This document shows positions 28,701 to 38,185 of a DNA stretch of 40,145 bases, piece by piece. The position numbers were made by a program, and so were the translations under genes. The stretch is from the NCBI GenBank assembly GCA_947453295.1, contig CANGGD010000008.1:1-40145 (forward strand). The letters run 5' to 3'. Source of the stretch: Chitinophagaceae bacterium (GTDB lineage: Bacteria; Bacteroidota; Bacteroidia; Chitinophagales; Chitinophagaceae). The notes beneath the pieces were generated by a model. It was not told where the DNA came from and ran no database searches. It saw only the letters and a program-made list of their open reading frames with translations. Position 1 is the first letter of the stretch, and each line of letters opens with the position of its first letter.

Positions 28701-29150
28701 AGTAATGCCATACACTTCATGCAAACCAGTATTGAACCATTGTGGACTATTAGGCACACAAGCTTGATTCAAAATACTATATACCAACTCATCATAAAAA
28801 ATCTGAGCATCTTTTTCTGTAGTGAAATAATTATTTCTTTCACCCCATACTCTCCAGCAATGTGCCATTCTATGTGCTACTTGTTTAGAAGTAGTTTCTC
28901 TTCCTGTTGAACCATCTGGTTGTGGTACACCTGCTTTTCTGAAATATTTCTGAGCTAGAATATCTGTAGCGATTTGACTCCATTGTTTTGGAACCTCTAC
29001 ATTATCCATTTGAAACACCACCTCACCACTTGGATTTTTAATCACTGAAGTACGATAATCGTACTCAAACATATCGTAAGGACTAACTCCTTCTTTTGTA
29101 AACTGACGCTTGAAACTCAGCGCTTGAGGGGTTTGTTTTTTTGCTGGCAT
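25794..29150 (-). CDS. nrdJ: vitamin B12-dependent (class II) ribonucleoside-diphosphate reductase
   Basis: [80 protein letters not shown]; C-term CNTCG...[14 protein letters not shown]. Confidence 0.96.
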   Translation of the reverse strand: [1118 protein letters not shown]

Positions 29151-29446
29151 ACTCTGTATTATTATATAAGTTAGTAAGTTATTAAAATCCCGATTTAATG
29201 GTCAACGAAAATATCCGATGTTAGCCATCTTTTTCTATGATAAATATCAACAAGATGTGGACAAAATATGTTAATAATTTCGGAGTTAAGATGCGGGTTG
29301 AATTTGACGAGTTTTGCACTTTTTGTGGAAAGATTAAATTTTTTTGTTGTAATTATTTGTCGTATCAATAGTAAAAAAGGTCCGTTTTAAATGATAAGTT
29401 TAACTTAGCATATCTTATTACAGATTTTACCTAAAAAATCAATTTC

Positions 29447-29899
29447 ATGAGAGCCGTTATACAAAGAGTTACGAATGCAGCTGTAACCATATCGGGTAAT
29501 GTTAAATCAAGCATTCAAAAAGGATTATTAGTTTTTGTTGGGATTGAAGATTTAGATTCAGCCGAAGATATTATTTGGCTGAGCAATAAAATTGTTAACC
29601 TGAGAATTTTTGATGATGCAAACCAAGTGCCTAATCTTTCTGTTAAAGAAATTGATGGGGATGTATTATTGGTAAGTCAGTTTACGCTGCATGCATTGAC
29701 AAAAAAGGGTAATCGTCCTAGTTATATTCATGCAAGCAAGCCTGATTTTGCAATTCCTGTTTATGAATCTTTTATTCAACAATTGGAAGCAGACATGGAA
29801 AAACAAATTTTCACCGGTACTTTTGGTGCAGATATGAAAGTTTCGTTACTCAATGATGGACCTATTACAATTTGGATAGACACAAAAAACAAAACATAA
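29447..29899 (+). CDS. dtd: D-aminoacyl-tRNA deacylase
   Basis: MRAVIQRVTNAAVTI, LLVSQFTLHALTKKGNRPSY, TGTFGADMKVSLLNDGPITIWIDTK. Confidence 0.96.
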   Translation: MRAVIQRVTNAAVTISGNVKSSIQKGLLVFVGIEDLDSAEDIIWLSNKIVNLRIFDDANQVPNLSVKEIDGDVLLVSQFTLHALTKKGNRPSYIHASKPDFAIPVYESFIQQLEADMEKQIFTGTFGADMKVSLLNDGPITIWIDTKNKT

Positions 29900-29917
29900 C
29901 TTTTAAAATTTCTTACA

Positions 29918-30256
29918 TTGAATCAATTAAACCTTACAGAATTACAAGCAAAAGTGGATGCATGGATTTGTTCCACTGGCGTAAGATATTTCAATGAGCT
30001 TACTAACCTTGGGATATTAATGGAAGAAGTAGGAGAATTAAGCAGACTGATGGTTAGGAAATATGGTGAACAATCATTTAAAGAATCTGATAAGGGTAAA
30101 GAACTTTCCGATGAAATGGCTGATGTACTATGGGTGTTAATTTGTTTGGCCAATCAAACAGGCGTTGATCTGAATGATGCCATGCAAAAAAACTTCGAAA
30201 AGAAAACAACAAGAGATGCAAACAGACATCAGAATAATGAAAAATTAAAAGGTTAA
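29918..30256 (+). CDS. MazG-like nucleotide pyrophosphohydrolase (TTG start)
   Basis: EEVGELSRLMVRKYGEQS, ELSDEMADVLWVLICLANQTGVDL; no in-frame ATG near the N-terminus. Confidence 0.9.
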   Translation: MNQLNLTELQAKVDAWICSTGVRYFNELTNLGILMEEVGELSRLMVRKYGEQSFKESDKGKELSDEMADVLWVLICLANQTGVDLNDAMQKNFEKKTTRDANRHQNNEKLKG

Positions 30257-30302
30257 TTCAATTGAAAGGCTACATCTGCTAACTTGCATTAAATTTTGAA
30301 CC

Positions 30303-31670
30303 ATGCAAAAACAATATTTTCTCTTTTTGATTTTTATTTTTCAATTTTTGTTTTTCAACTTTTCCAATGCGCAGCAAAACAAATCATTGATCAGTGGCCC
30401 ATGGGCAGGTAATGTAGAATTAAGAACAGCAGTCATTTGGGCAGAGGTTAATCAAACTGTAAAAAAAATTGCTCTCAATTACTACCCAGTTTACAACAAA
30501 AAAAACATCAAGTCTGTAGTATATAAAGGCGAATTGGGAAATGATTTTAATCCCATAAAAATTGAAGTTAATGGATTAGATGTGGGTACTAAATATGAGT
30601 ATTCGCTTGTGATTGACAACAAACCAACTTCGTTACCTTTCAATACTTCCTTTACAACAAAAGATTTATGGCAATATAGAAAACCCGCGCCCAACTTTAG
30701 TTTTCTTACAGGCAGTTGCGCATATTTTAATCAGCCTATTTATGACCGACCAGGAAAAGGATATGGAAGCGATTCCAGCATATTTGAAACAATGGCAAAA
30801 ACACCCGCTGATTTTCATGTGTGGCTTGGCGACAACTGGTACACAAGAGAAGTAGATTATTCTTCCCCTTGGGGTTTGAATTATCGTGCTTCACATGATA
30901 GAGCTGAACCTATTTTACAAGCATTTATGGCTAGTATGCCGCAATACGCAATTTGGGACGATCATGATTACGGACCCAATGATGCCGGCAAAAGTTATAT
31001 ATTCAAAAAAGAAAGCAGAGATGTTTTTAAAAAATACTGGCTTAATCCAAGCTACGGAGAAGATGAGAAAGGAATTTATTCAATAGTTAGTTATGGAGAT
31101 GTGGATTTGTTTTTATTGGATGATAGAACATGGAGAGCAGAATCTGAAATGCCAGATAGTATTAATAATGAGCCTAACAAATCAAAAACTTTTTTGGGTG
31201 CTCAACAAATGGATTGGCTGCAAAATTCATTATTGTTCAGCAAAGCCACCTTTAAAATTATTGTAACCGGAAGTCAAGTGCTTAATCCTTTGAATAAATA
31301 TGAATGCATGCAACACTATCCTTACGAATACAATCAACTCATAAATTTTCTTTCAAATCAAAAAATAAATGGTGTCGTTTTCCTTACTGGAGATAGACAT
31401 CATAGCGAAGTAATAAAAATGAATAGAGAGAACAATTATCCTTTATACGATATCACCGTTTCGCCCTATACATCAGGTGTTTCAAAGGTTTCCGGCAATG
31501 AATTAATAAACCCAAATCGTGAACTCAATACATTAGTTGAAGCGCAAAATTTTGGAAAAATTTCTTTCAGCGGAAACAAAGGAGAACGAAAAATGAATGT
31601 TTCATTCATTGGAATTAAAGGAGAAAATTTAGCCAATTGGATCATCAGCGAAAATGATTTGAAAAAATAA
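30303..31670 (+). CDS. PhoD-like alkaline phosphatase/metallophosphoesterase
   Basis: Signal peptide; GSCAYFNQ, DFHVWLGDNWYTREVDY, AIWDDHDYGPNDAG, VVFLTGDRHHSEV. Confidence 0.9.
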   Translation: MQKQYFLFLIFIFQFLFFNFSNAQQNKSLISGPWAGNVELRTAVIWAEVNQTVKKIALNYYPVYNKKNIKSVVYKGELGNDFNPIKIEVNGLDVGTKYEYSLVIDNKPTSLPFNTSFTTKDLWQYRKPAPNFSFLTGSCAYFNQPIYDRPGKGYGSDSSIFETMAKTPADFHVWLGDNWYTREVDYSSPWGLNYRASHDRAEPILQAFMASMPQYAIWDDHDYGPNDAGKSYIFKKESRDVFKKYWLNPSYGEDEKGIYSIVSYGDVDLFLLDDRTWRAESEMPDSINNEPNKSKTFLGAQQMDWLQNSLLFSKATFKIIVTGSQVLNPLNKYECMQHYPYEYNQLINFLSNQKINGVVFLTGDRHHSEVIKMNRENNYPLYDITVSPYTSGVSKVSGNELINPNRELNTLVEAQNFGKISFSGNKGERKMNVSFIGIKGENLANWIISENDLKK

Positions 31671-31676
31671 AAAGAA

Positions 31677-32153
31677 ATGACAACTCAATACTTTAATTAT
31701 AACAAACAAAAAACTATTCAAGCGCTACGCTATCATTTTATTAGCAGAAAAGAAATAAAAATAATGATCATTTTAGTGAACGTCTTTTCTATTTTGTCGG
31801 CTGGATTATATTTCTATGACAAAATATCGCCTACTGCATTTTTATTAAGTTCAGCACTTTGGTTGTTAATGATGTTTATGTTCTGGTTTTTATTACCAAC
31901 CATTGTATTTAAAAAATCGCCTTCTTTTAAACAACGACTAAAAGTTTCTATTAACGATGATAGTTTTATACTAGAAAATGATAGTGGTCAAAAAAGATGG
32001 GAATGGAGTGTTTTCAGCAATTGGATTGAAAGTCCGCATTTCTTTCATTTATATTTTAATGCCACTAGTTTTTTTCTGATTCCAAAAGATTGTTTTGAAG
32101 GAGATGCTGAACATGAAGCAAGAAATCAATTCAAAGAAAAAATAAAAAAATAA
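31677..32153 (+). CDS. YcxB-like membrane protein
   Basis: Two TM segments then soluble VSINDDSFILENDSGQKRWEWSVFSNWIESPHFFHLYF. Confidence 0.55.
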   Translation: MTTQYFNYNKQKTIQALRYHFISRKEIKIMIILVNVFSILSAGLYFYDKISPTAFLLSSALWLLMMFMFWFLLPTIVFKKSPSFKQRLKVSINDDSFILENDSGQKRWEWSVFSNWIESPHFFHLYFNATSFFLIPKDCFEGDAEHEARNQFKEKIKK

Positions 32154-32212
32154 ACTTTGTAAATTTTAATAGGTCTTATTCTCCTAAATTTTTAAAATGT
32201 AAAATTGTTTTT

Positions 32213-33313
32213 ATGGAAAGAATATTAAAACAGATCATTTTTATTTTTTTAATCGCCATTTTATATTCCTGTAAAAAATCCAATACAACAGTTTCAACAA
32301 TTCCATCAAACCAAGATGTAATTTATTTTCCACCTGTTGGTTCTGCTGTATGGGACACAACTAATCCTACTTCATTAAATTGGAATGTAACCGAATTAAA
32401 TAATCTGTATCCATACCTTCAAAGCAAAAACACCAAAGCCTTCATCATTTTAAAAAATGGAAAAATTGTTGTTGAGAAATATTTTGGCAGTTTTACAACT
32501 GATAGTCTATGGTACTGGGCTTCTGCGGGAAAAACAATGACTGCTTTCTTGGTAGGTATTGCACAACAAGAAGGATTAATTAATATCAATAATCGCACCT
32601 CTCAATATATAGGCACGGGTTGGACATCAGCCCCTTTAATTAAAGAGAATCTAATCACAGTAAAAAATCAGTTAACCATGACAAGTGGTTTGGATGATGG
32701 TGTTGCAGATCCGGATTGTACTTTGCCTTCTTGTTTATTATATAAAGCAGATGCGGGTTCTAGATGGGCATATCATAATGCAGCATATACAGTGCTGGAC
32801 TCTGTAATTATCAATGCCAGCGGGTTGAGTTATAATGCCTTTTTCCAGCAAAAAGTTAGAAATAAAATTGGAATGAAGGGATTCTGGTACAAAACAACCA
32901 ATTCTAATAATGTACTTTATAGCAATGCCAGAAGTATGGCAAGATTTGGTTTGTTGTTATTAAATAAAGGCAAATGGGACTCTACCTATATTCTTAGAGA
33001 TACAAATTATTTTAATCAACAAATTACAACTTCGCAAAACCTCAACATGAGCTATGGTTATTTAACCTGGTTAAACGGAAAAGGCAGTTTCATGGCACCT
33101 ACTTTGCAGAATGTGTTTTCTGGAAACATCATTCCTAATGCCCCAACAGACTTATATGCTGCTTTAGGAAAGAATGATCAGAAAATTTATGTAATACCCT
33201 CGCAAAAATTAGTGGTTATTAGAATGGGAGAATCAGCAGGAACAGTTCAGTTTGCTTTATCTGGATTTGATAATGAATTATGGGGAAAGCTTAAAACAAT
33301 TATCAAGTATTAA
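32213..33313 (+). CDS. serine hydrolase, beta-lactamase class C-like, lipoprotein
   Basis: Lipobox ILYSC, SxxK as SAGK (WASAGKTMTAF), YHN (WAYHNAAYTVLDSV). Confidence 0.88.
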   Translation: MERILKQIIFIFLIAILYSCKKSNTTVSTIPSNQDVIYFPPVGSAVWDTTNPTSLNWNVTELNNLYPYLQSKNTKAFIILKNGKIVVEKYFGSFTTDSLWYWASAGKTMTAFLVGIAQQEGLININNRTSQYIGTGWTSAPLIKENLITVKNQLTMTSGLDDGVADPDCTLPSCLLYKADAGSRWAYHNAAYTVLDSVIINASGLSYNAFFQQKVRNKIGMKGFWYKTTNSNNVLYSNARSMARFGLLLLNKGKWDSTYILRDTNYFNQQITTSQNLNMSYGYLTWLNGKGSFMAPTLQNVFSGNIIPNAPTDLYAALGKNDQKIYVIPSQKLVVIRMGESAGTVQFALSGFDNELWGKLKTIIKY

Positions 33314-33371
33314 ATAAATAGAGGGTAAACATTAAAAGTTTAAGGTAAAACATTTACTTATCTTAAATCAT

Positions 33372-33806
33372 CTAACTAAACAATTCCTTCTCCATAATAT
33401 GATGAGATAGCCCCACTTCTTCAAATTCATCGCTATTTACCTTATATCCAAATTTCTCATAAAATCCTATGGCTGTATCTCTTGCATGCATGACCATATA
33501 TTTATACCCTTTATCCTTGGCTATATTTTCAGCAAATGACATTATAGAAGCACCAATACCTTTACCTTGCACACTGTCATGAACAGCCATCTGCCTTAGT
33601 CGGATTTTTTGCATACCTATATCAGACAAAATACAACAGCCAATAATGTCTTCTTCATCAAAGGCGGCTATTAAAATCTCGTTTTTTTCTTTTTCCAGCT
33701 CTTCAGTATCAAAACTTAACCCCAATGGCTTTCTTAAAACCTCTTCTCTAAGTTTTACCATCTGTTGATATTCCGCCGAACCATGATCAATCTGCTTTAA
33801 TCCCAT
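33372..33806 (-). CDS. GNAT family N-acetyltransferase
   Basis: LRQMAVHDSVQGKGIGASIMSFAENIAKDKGYKYMVMHARDTAIGFYEKFGYK. Confidence 0.93.
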   Translation of the reverse strand: MGLKQIDHGSAEYQQMVKLREEVLRKPLGLSFDTEELEKEKNEILIAAFDEEDIIGCCILSDIGMQKIRLRQMAVHDSVQGKGIGASIMSFAENIAKDKGYKYMVMHARDTAIGFYEKFGYKVNSDEFEEVGLSHHIMEKELFS

Positions 33807-33932
33807 AGTTTTAATATTTGAATTCTACTTCAGTCAAAATTAAATATACAGCAATTCTCGTTGTTTTTTTGTTGAATTACTATAAAATTGACCTATTGTT
33901 AAAAAATATATGGCTTTAATTTGTGAAATCGC

Positions 33933-33961
33933 TTGTTATTAGCTCAAAAAGTATATTTTTG
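33933..33961 (+). promoter_or_regulatory. candidate acpP promoter TTG-N18-TATTTTTG
   Basis: TTG at 33933-33935 and TATTTTTG at 33954-33961 match Bacteroidetes -33/-7 arrangement; ATG at 33990. Confidence 0.6.
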
Positions 33962-33989
33962 CATCTGTTATTAACCAAACCTTACTACC

Positions 33990-34226
33990 ATGTCAGACGT
34001 TGCAACAAGAGTAAAGAAAATTATTGTTGACAAATTAGGTGTTGATGAAGCTGAAGTTACTTCAGAAGCTTCTTTCACTAATGATTTAGGTGCCGATAGC
34101 TTGGACACCGTTGAATTAATTATGGAATTTGAAAAAGAATTTAATATTTCTATTCCTGATGAACAAGCTGAAACCATCACAACTGTTGGTCAAGCTGTTA
34201 GTTACTTGCAAGAAAACGCTAAGTAA
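33990..34226 (+). CDS. acpP: acyl carrier protein
   Basis: [45 protein letters not shown]. Confidence 0.97.
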   Translation: MSDVATRVKKIIVDKLGVDEAEVTSEASFTNDLGADSLDTVELIMEFEKEFNISIPDEQAETITTVGQAVSYLQENAK

Positions 34227-34258
34227 TCATCTTTTCTTAATTTTTACAGGCAAATCGT

Positions 34259-35512
34259 ATGGATTTAAAAAGAGTAGTCGTTACTGGATTAGGTGCACTA
34301 ACTCCTATTGGCAAAACTGTTGATGAATATTGGCAGAATCTTGAAAATGGGCTGAGTGGTTGTGACCTTATTCAACAATTTGACGCTTCTAAGTTTAAAA
34401 CCCGATTTGCTTGTGAAGTTAAAGACTTTGATCCCACAAACTATCTAGACAGAAAAGAAGCACGCAAAATTGATCGCTATTGTCAGTTTGCATTAATTGC
34501 AAGCGATGAGGCTGTTAAAGATGCCGGCATTAGTAAAGAAAATGTAAACCCAGACAGAGTCGGGGTTATTTTTGCTAGTGGTATTGGCGGACTTATCACC
34601 TTCCAAGAAGAAGTCTTAAATTTTGCTGCCGGAGATGGCACTCCTCGTTTCAATCCTTTCTTTATTCCTAAAATGATTTTGGACATCGCTGCCGGACAAA
34701 TTTCTATGCGTCATGGTTTTCGTGGTCCCAATTACGCAGTGGTTAGCGCTTGCGCTTCCTCAACAAATGCCATCATTGATGCATTTGATAATATTCGTCT
34801 CAATAAAGCTGATATTATTATAACTGGCGGAAGTGAAGCTGTTATTAGTGCTGCTGGTGTTGGCGGATTTAATGCAATGAAAGCATTGAGCGAAAGAAAC
34901 GATGATCCAAAAACAGCGAGCAGACCATTTGATAAAGATAGAGATGGTTTTGTAATGGGTGAAGGAGCTGGAGCTTTAGTTTTAGAAAGTCTAGAACACG
35001 CTTTAGCTAGAGGCGCAAAAATTTATTGCGAAATTGCTGGAGGTGGCGCTACTGCCGATGCACATCATATCACCGCACCTCATCCAGAAGGATTAGGCGC
35101 AAATAATGTTATGAAAGTTGCACTTCAAGATGCAAAAATGCAACCAACAGAAATAGATTATATTAATGTTCATGGAACTTCTACCCCATTGGGTGACATT
35201 GCTGAATCAAAAGCAATTTTAAATGTCTTTGGAAACCATGCCTATAATTTAAACATAAGCTCAACAAAAAGTATGACAGGCCATTGTTTAGGAGCAGCTG
35301 GTGCATTAGAAGCACTTGCTTGCATTATGGCTGTTACCAAAAATATCATCCCGCCAACTATCAATCATTTTACAGATGATCCGGATTTAGATCCTAATTT
35401 AAATTTTACATTTGAAAAAGCTCAATACAAAACTGTAAATGCAGCATTGAGTAACACCTTTGGATTTGGTGGACATAATGCCTCTGTCATTGTGAAAAAA
35501 TATAACACCTAA
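34259..35512 (+). CDS. fabF: beta-ketoacyl-ACP synthase II
   Basis: VVTGLGALTPIGKTVDEYW, VSACASSTNAI, VHGTSTPLGDIAE, STKSMTGHCLGAAGALE, NTFGFGGHNA. Confidence 0.97.
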   Translation: MDLKRVVVTGLGALTPIGKTVDEYWQNLENGLSGCDLIQQFDASKFKTRFACEVKDFDPTNYLDRKEARKIDRYCQFALIASDEAVKDAGISKENVNPDRVGVIFASGIGGLITFQEEVLNFAAGDGTPRFNPFFIPKMILDIAAGQISMRHGFRGPNYAVVSACASSTNAIIDAFDNIRLNKADIIITGGSEAVISAAGVGGFNAMKALSERNDDPKTASRPFDKDRDGFVMGEGAGALVLESLEHALARGAKIYCEIAGGGATADAHHITAPHPEGLGANNVMKVALQDAKMQPTEIDYINVHGTSTPLGDIAESKAILNVFGNHAYNLNISSTKSMTGHCLGAAGALEALACIMAVTKNIIPPTINHFTDDPDLDPNLNFTFEKAQYKTVNAALSNTFGFGGHNASVIVKKYNT

Positions 35513-35570
35513 TTCATTTTCCTCTCTTTGTATTAAAAGATTTAAATTTGGGGAAACAATTAATTTTATT

Positions 35571-36281
35571 TTGGCTTCCCTTCTATCCATTTTTCAACCT
35601 AACAAACAACTTTCCTCTTTTAAGAAACAACTTAAGAATGTTGTTGGTTTTACACCCAATAATATTATGCTTTATAAAACAGCTCTAAGCCATAGATCTA
35701 TTAGAGAAGGGGCTGATGAAAACAATGAAAGACTTGAATTTTTAGGAGATGCGGTACTGGGTTCGGTTATTGCTCATTACTTATTTAGAAAATATCCTTA
35801 CAAAGGCGAAGGTTTTCTTACAGAAATGAGAAGTAAAATGGTAAATCGCCAAAAGCTAAATGAAATTGCCTTAAAAATGGGGTTGAAGAAAATTACAATC
35901 TACAATAAGTTTGATGGAGCATTAAAAACATCACAAATATTTGGGAATACTCTTGAAGCTTTAGTTGGTGCAGTTTATCTTGATAAAGGCTACAATAAAA
36001 CACAAACTTGGGTAGAAAAATACATTATACTTCCACATCTTTTCATGGATGACTTAGAAGTAATTGACATTAACATCAAAAATAAATTATACGGTTGGGC
36101 AAATAAAAATGGAAAGAATGTTGATTTTGCAACAATAGATGAAAGCTTGGAAAACGGAAGAAGATTATTTACAATTGCTGCAACACTAGACGGAGAAATT
36201 ATTGCACAAGCAAAAGCTTTCAACAAAAAAGATGCTAGTCATTTGGCTGCTCAAATTGCTATTGAAAAATTGGGGTTATAA
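35571..36281 (+). CDS. rnc: ribonuclease III (TTG start)
   Basis: ERLEFLGDAVLGSVIAHYLF, GNTLEALVGAVYLDKGY, C-terminal dsRBD; acpP-fabF-rnc order. Confidence 0.95.
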   Translation: MASLLSIFQPNKQLSSFKKQLKNVVGFTPNNIMLYKTALSHRSIREGADENNERLEFLGDAVLGSVIAHYLFRKYPYKGEGFLTEMRSKMVNRQKLNEIALKMGLKKITIYNKFDGALKTSQIFGNTLEALVGAVYLDKGYNKTQTWVEKYIILPHLFMDDLEVIDINIKNKLYGWANKNGKNVDFATIDESLENGRRLFTIAATLDGEIIAQAKAFNKKDASHLAAQIAIEKLGL

Positions 36282-36326
36282 AAAACTATTTTTGATGCCT
36301 TGTTTTAAACAAAAATATAGATGCTT

Positions 36327-37367
36327 ATGAAATTTGGTATTATAGGAAGCGGAAGTTGGGGAACAGCCTTAGCAAAAATAATTTCTGATAATGGTCAACA
36401 AATAAATTGGTGGATTAGAAGTAATGATACCATAGAACAATTCATTGAAAAAAAGCACAACCCCAAATATCTTCCTGGCGCAACCATTAAACTTGAAAAC
36501 ATTTCTTTCAGCAGCAACCTTATTCAAGTAATCAATGAAAGTGATATTTTAATTGTAGCGGTTCCCTCTGCATTTGTTTCTGATTTATTTTCATCATTAC
36601 CTGCAAACATTTTAGATGGAAAAAAAATTGTTTCCGCCATTAAAGGCATTCTTCCAAATGAGAATTTATTGTTCAATGATTTTTTAACGCAATACTTCAA
36701 TCTTCCTTTACAAAATTATTTCGCCATATTGGGGCCTTGTCATGCAGAAGAAGTTGCCGATGAAAAACTTTCCTATTTAACTATTTCTGGCAGTCATGAA
36801 AATGATTGCATTGAAATTGCAAAATGCTTTTCTACTCATTATTTAAAAACAATTGTCAATAAAGATATTTATGGTGCTCAGTATGCAGCTATTCTAAAAA
36901 ACATTTACGCATTAGGAGCAGGTATTGCACATGGATTAAATTATGGCGATAATTTTTTGAGTGTTTTAATTGCCAATAGTGCCGATGAAATGGCAGGCTT
37001 CCTCCGAAAAGCAGGTATCATTAATGCAGAGGTTGGTTACATTGAACATAATAAAAAATTATTCGAACAACAAACGCATCATAACTACGCAGCTTCTGTT
37101 TATTTAGGTGACTTATTAGTTACGTGCTACTCTTTGCATAGCAGAAACAGAATGTTTGGAACTATGATTGGCAAAGGGTACTCCATCAAAAATGCGCAGT
37201 TAGAAATGAATATGGTGGCTGAAGGGTATAATGCAAGTAATTGCATGTTTGTTATCAATAAAAAAATAAATGCCGAAATGATAATTGCTGAAACTATTTA
37301 TAAAATCTTATGGGAACGGCTACCCGCTAAAGAAGGATTTAAAATAATTGAACAGTCATTGATGTAA
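36327..37367 (+). CDS. gpsA: NAD(P)H-dependent glycerol-3-phosphate dehydrogenase
   Basis: KFGIIGSGSWGTALAKII, GPCHAEEVADEK, LKNIYALGAGIAHGLNYGDN, SRNRMFGTMIGKG. Confidence 0.96.
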   Translation: MKFGIIGSGSWGTALAKIISDNGQQINWWIRSNDTIEQFIEKKHNPKYLPGATIKLENISFSSNLIQVINESDILIVAVPSAFVSDLFSSLPANILDGKKIVSAIKGILPNENLLFNDFLTQYFNLPLQNYFAILGPCHAEEVADEKLSYLTISGSHENDCIEIAKCFSTHYLKTIVNKDIYGAQYAAILKNIYALGAGIAHGLNYGDNFLSVLIANSADEMAGFLRKAGIINAEVGYIEHNKKLFEQQTHHNYAASVYLGDLLVTCYSLHSRNRMFGTMIGKGYSIKNAQLEMNMVAEGYNASNCMFVINKKINAEMIIAETIYKILWERLPAKEGFKIIEQSLM

Positions 37368-37374
37368 TGGTTGA

Positions 37375-38094
37375 TTAACCATATATTTCCAAATGAATAT
37401 CTTTTTTATCATACCCCATCGCCATAATTCTTTGCTTGGCTTCATCAATCATTTCCTTCCAACCACATAAATAAAATTCTGCTGCAGGTTTTGTAATACA
37501 CAACGATTCATAAATAGCATGTACATATCCTTTTCTTCCCTCCCATTCTTCTTTTGATAAAGTTGGATAATAATGGAATTGTAGCATAGATTGCTCTAGT
37601 GATGTTAACTCTGAAGTGTACAATAGATTTTCTTTTTTTCGGGTGCCAAAAATCAAATGTATTTTTTGATAAGTTATTTTTTGTTCTTGAATATATTTAA
37701 CCATACTTCTAAAAGGGGCAATTCCTGTTCCTGTACAAATGAAAAATAATTCCTTTTCAATAGGTAATTGCAAAGTAAAAACTCCCTGAGGTCCTCTAAG
37801 CGTAAGTTCACTGCCAACTGATATTTCTTTAAATAGATAGGGTGTTCCTAATCCGTTGGGATTTAAAACTATTAATAATTCAAAAACATTTGTCCCATCT
37901 GGTGATGATGCTATAGAATAACTTCTCCATCTCTTATTGGGCTTCTCATGTATAGGTAAATCCAATGTTACAAATTGGCCGGGTTTAAAATCAAAAACCT
38001 CCAAGGAAGGGATTGTTATCCAAAATCTTTTTGTATCAGCCGTTTCATCTTCTATTCTAATAACTTTTCCTGTAATCCATGGTTGTAAAGACAT
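37375..38094 (-). CDS. ferredoxin--NADP reductase-like FAD/NAD-binding oxidoreductase
   Basis: KRWRSYSIASSPDG, LRGPQGVFTL, FICTGTGIAPFRSMVKYI, FYLCGWKEMIDEAKQRI. Confidence 0.9.
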   Translation of the reverse strand: MSLQPWITGKVIRIEDETADTKRFWITIPSLEVFDFKPGQFVTLDLPIHEKPNKRWRSYSIASSPDGTNVFELLIVLNPNGLGTPYLFKEISVGSELTLRGPQGVFTLQLPIEKELFFICTGTGIAPFRSMVKYIQEQKITYQKIHLIFGTRKKENLLYTSELTSLEQSMLQFHYYPTLSKEEWEGRKGYVHAIYESLCITKPAAEFYLCGWKEMIDEAKQRIMAMGYDKKDIHLEIYG

Positions 38095-38156
38095 ATACTT
38101 TATTTTTAGTAAGATACTAAATAATACTTTTAATTTTAAATTTTATAGGGAGGAGT

Positions 38157-38164
38157 TATCTTTG
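38157..38164 (+). promoter_or_regulatory. candidate mfd -7 box TATCTTTG
   Basis: TAnnTTTG match 21 bp upstream of ATG 38186. Confidence 0.45.
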
Positions 38165-38185
38165 CGTACTTCTTAAATTGAGTGA

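Noticed and set aside
28369-28910. Plus-strand ORFs of 82 and 84 aa antisense to nrdJ
   Set aside because: Overlap a highly conserved coding region; no independent support.
29151-29446. Possible cobalamin riboswitch, NrdR box or DnaA boxes upstream of nrdJ (e.g. TGTGGACAAA near 29250)
   Set aside because: No B12-box-like consensus or paired NrdR boxes seen; the DnaA-like words deviate from TTATCCACA and are isolated.
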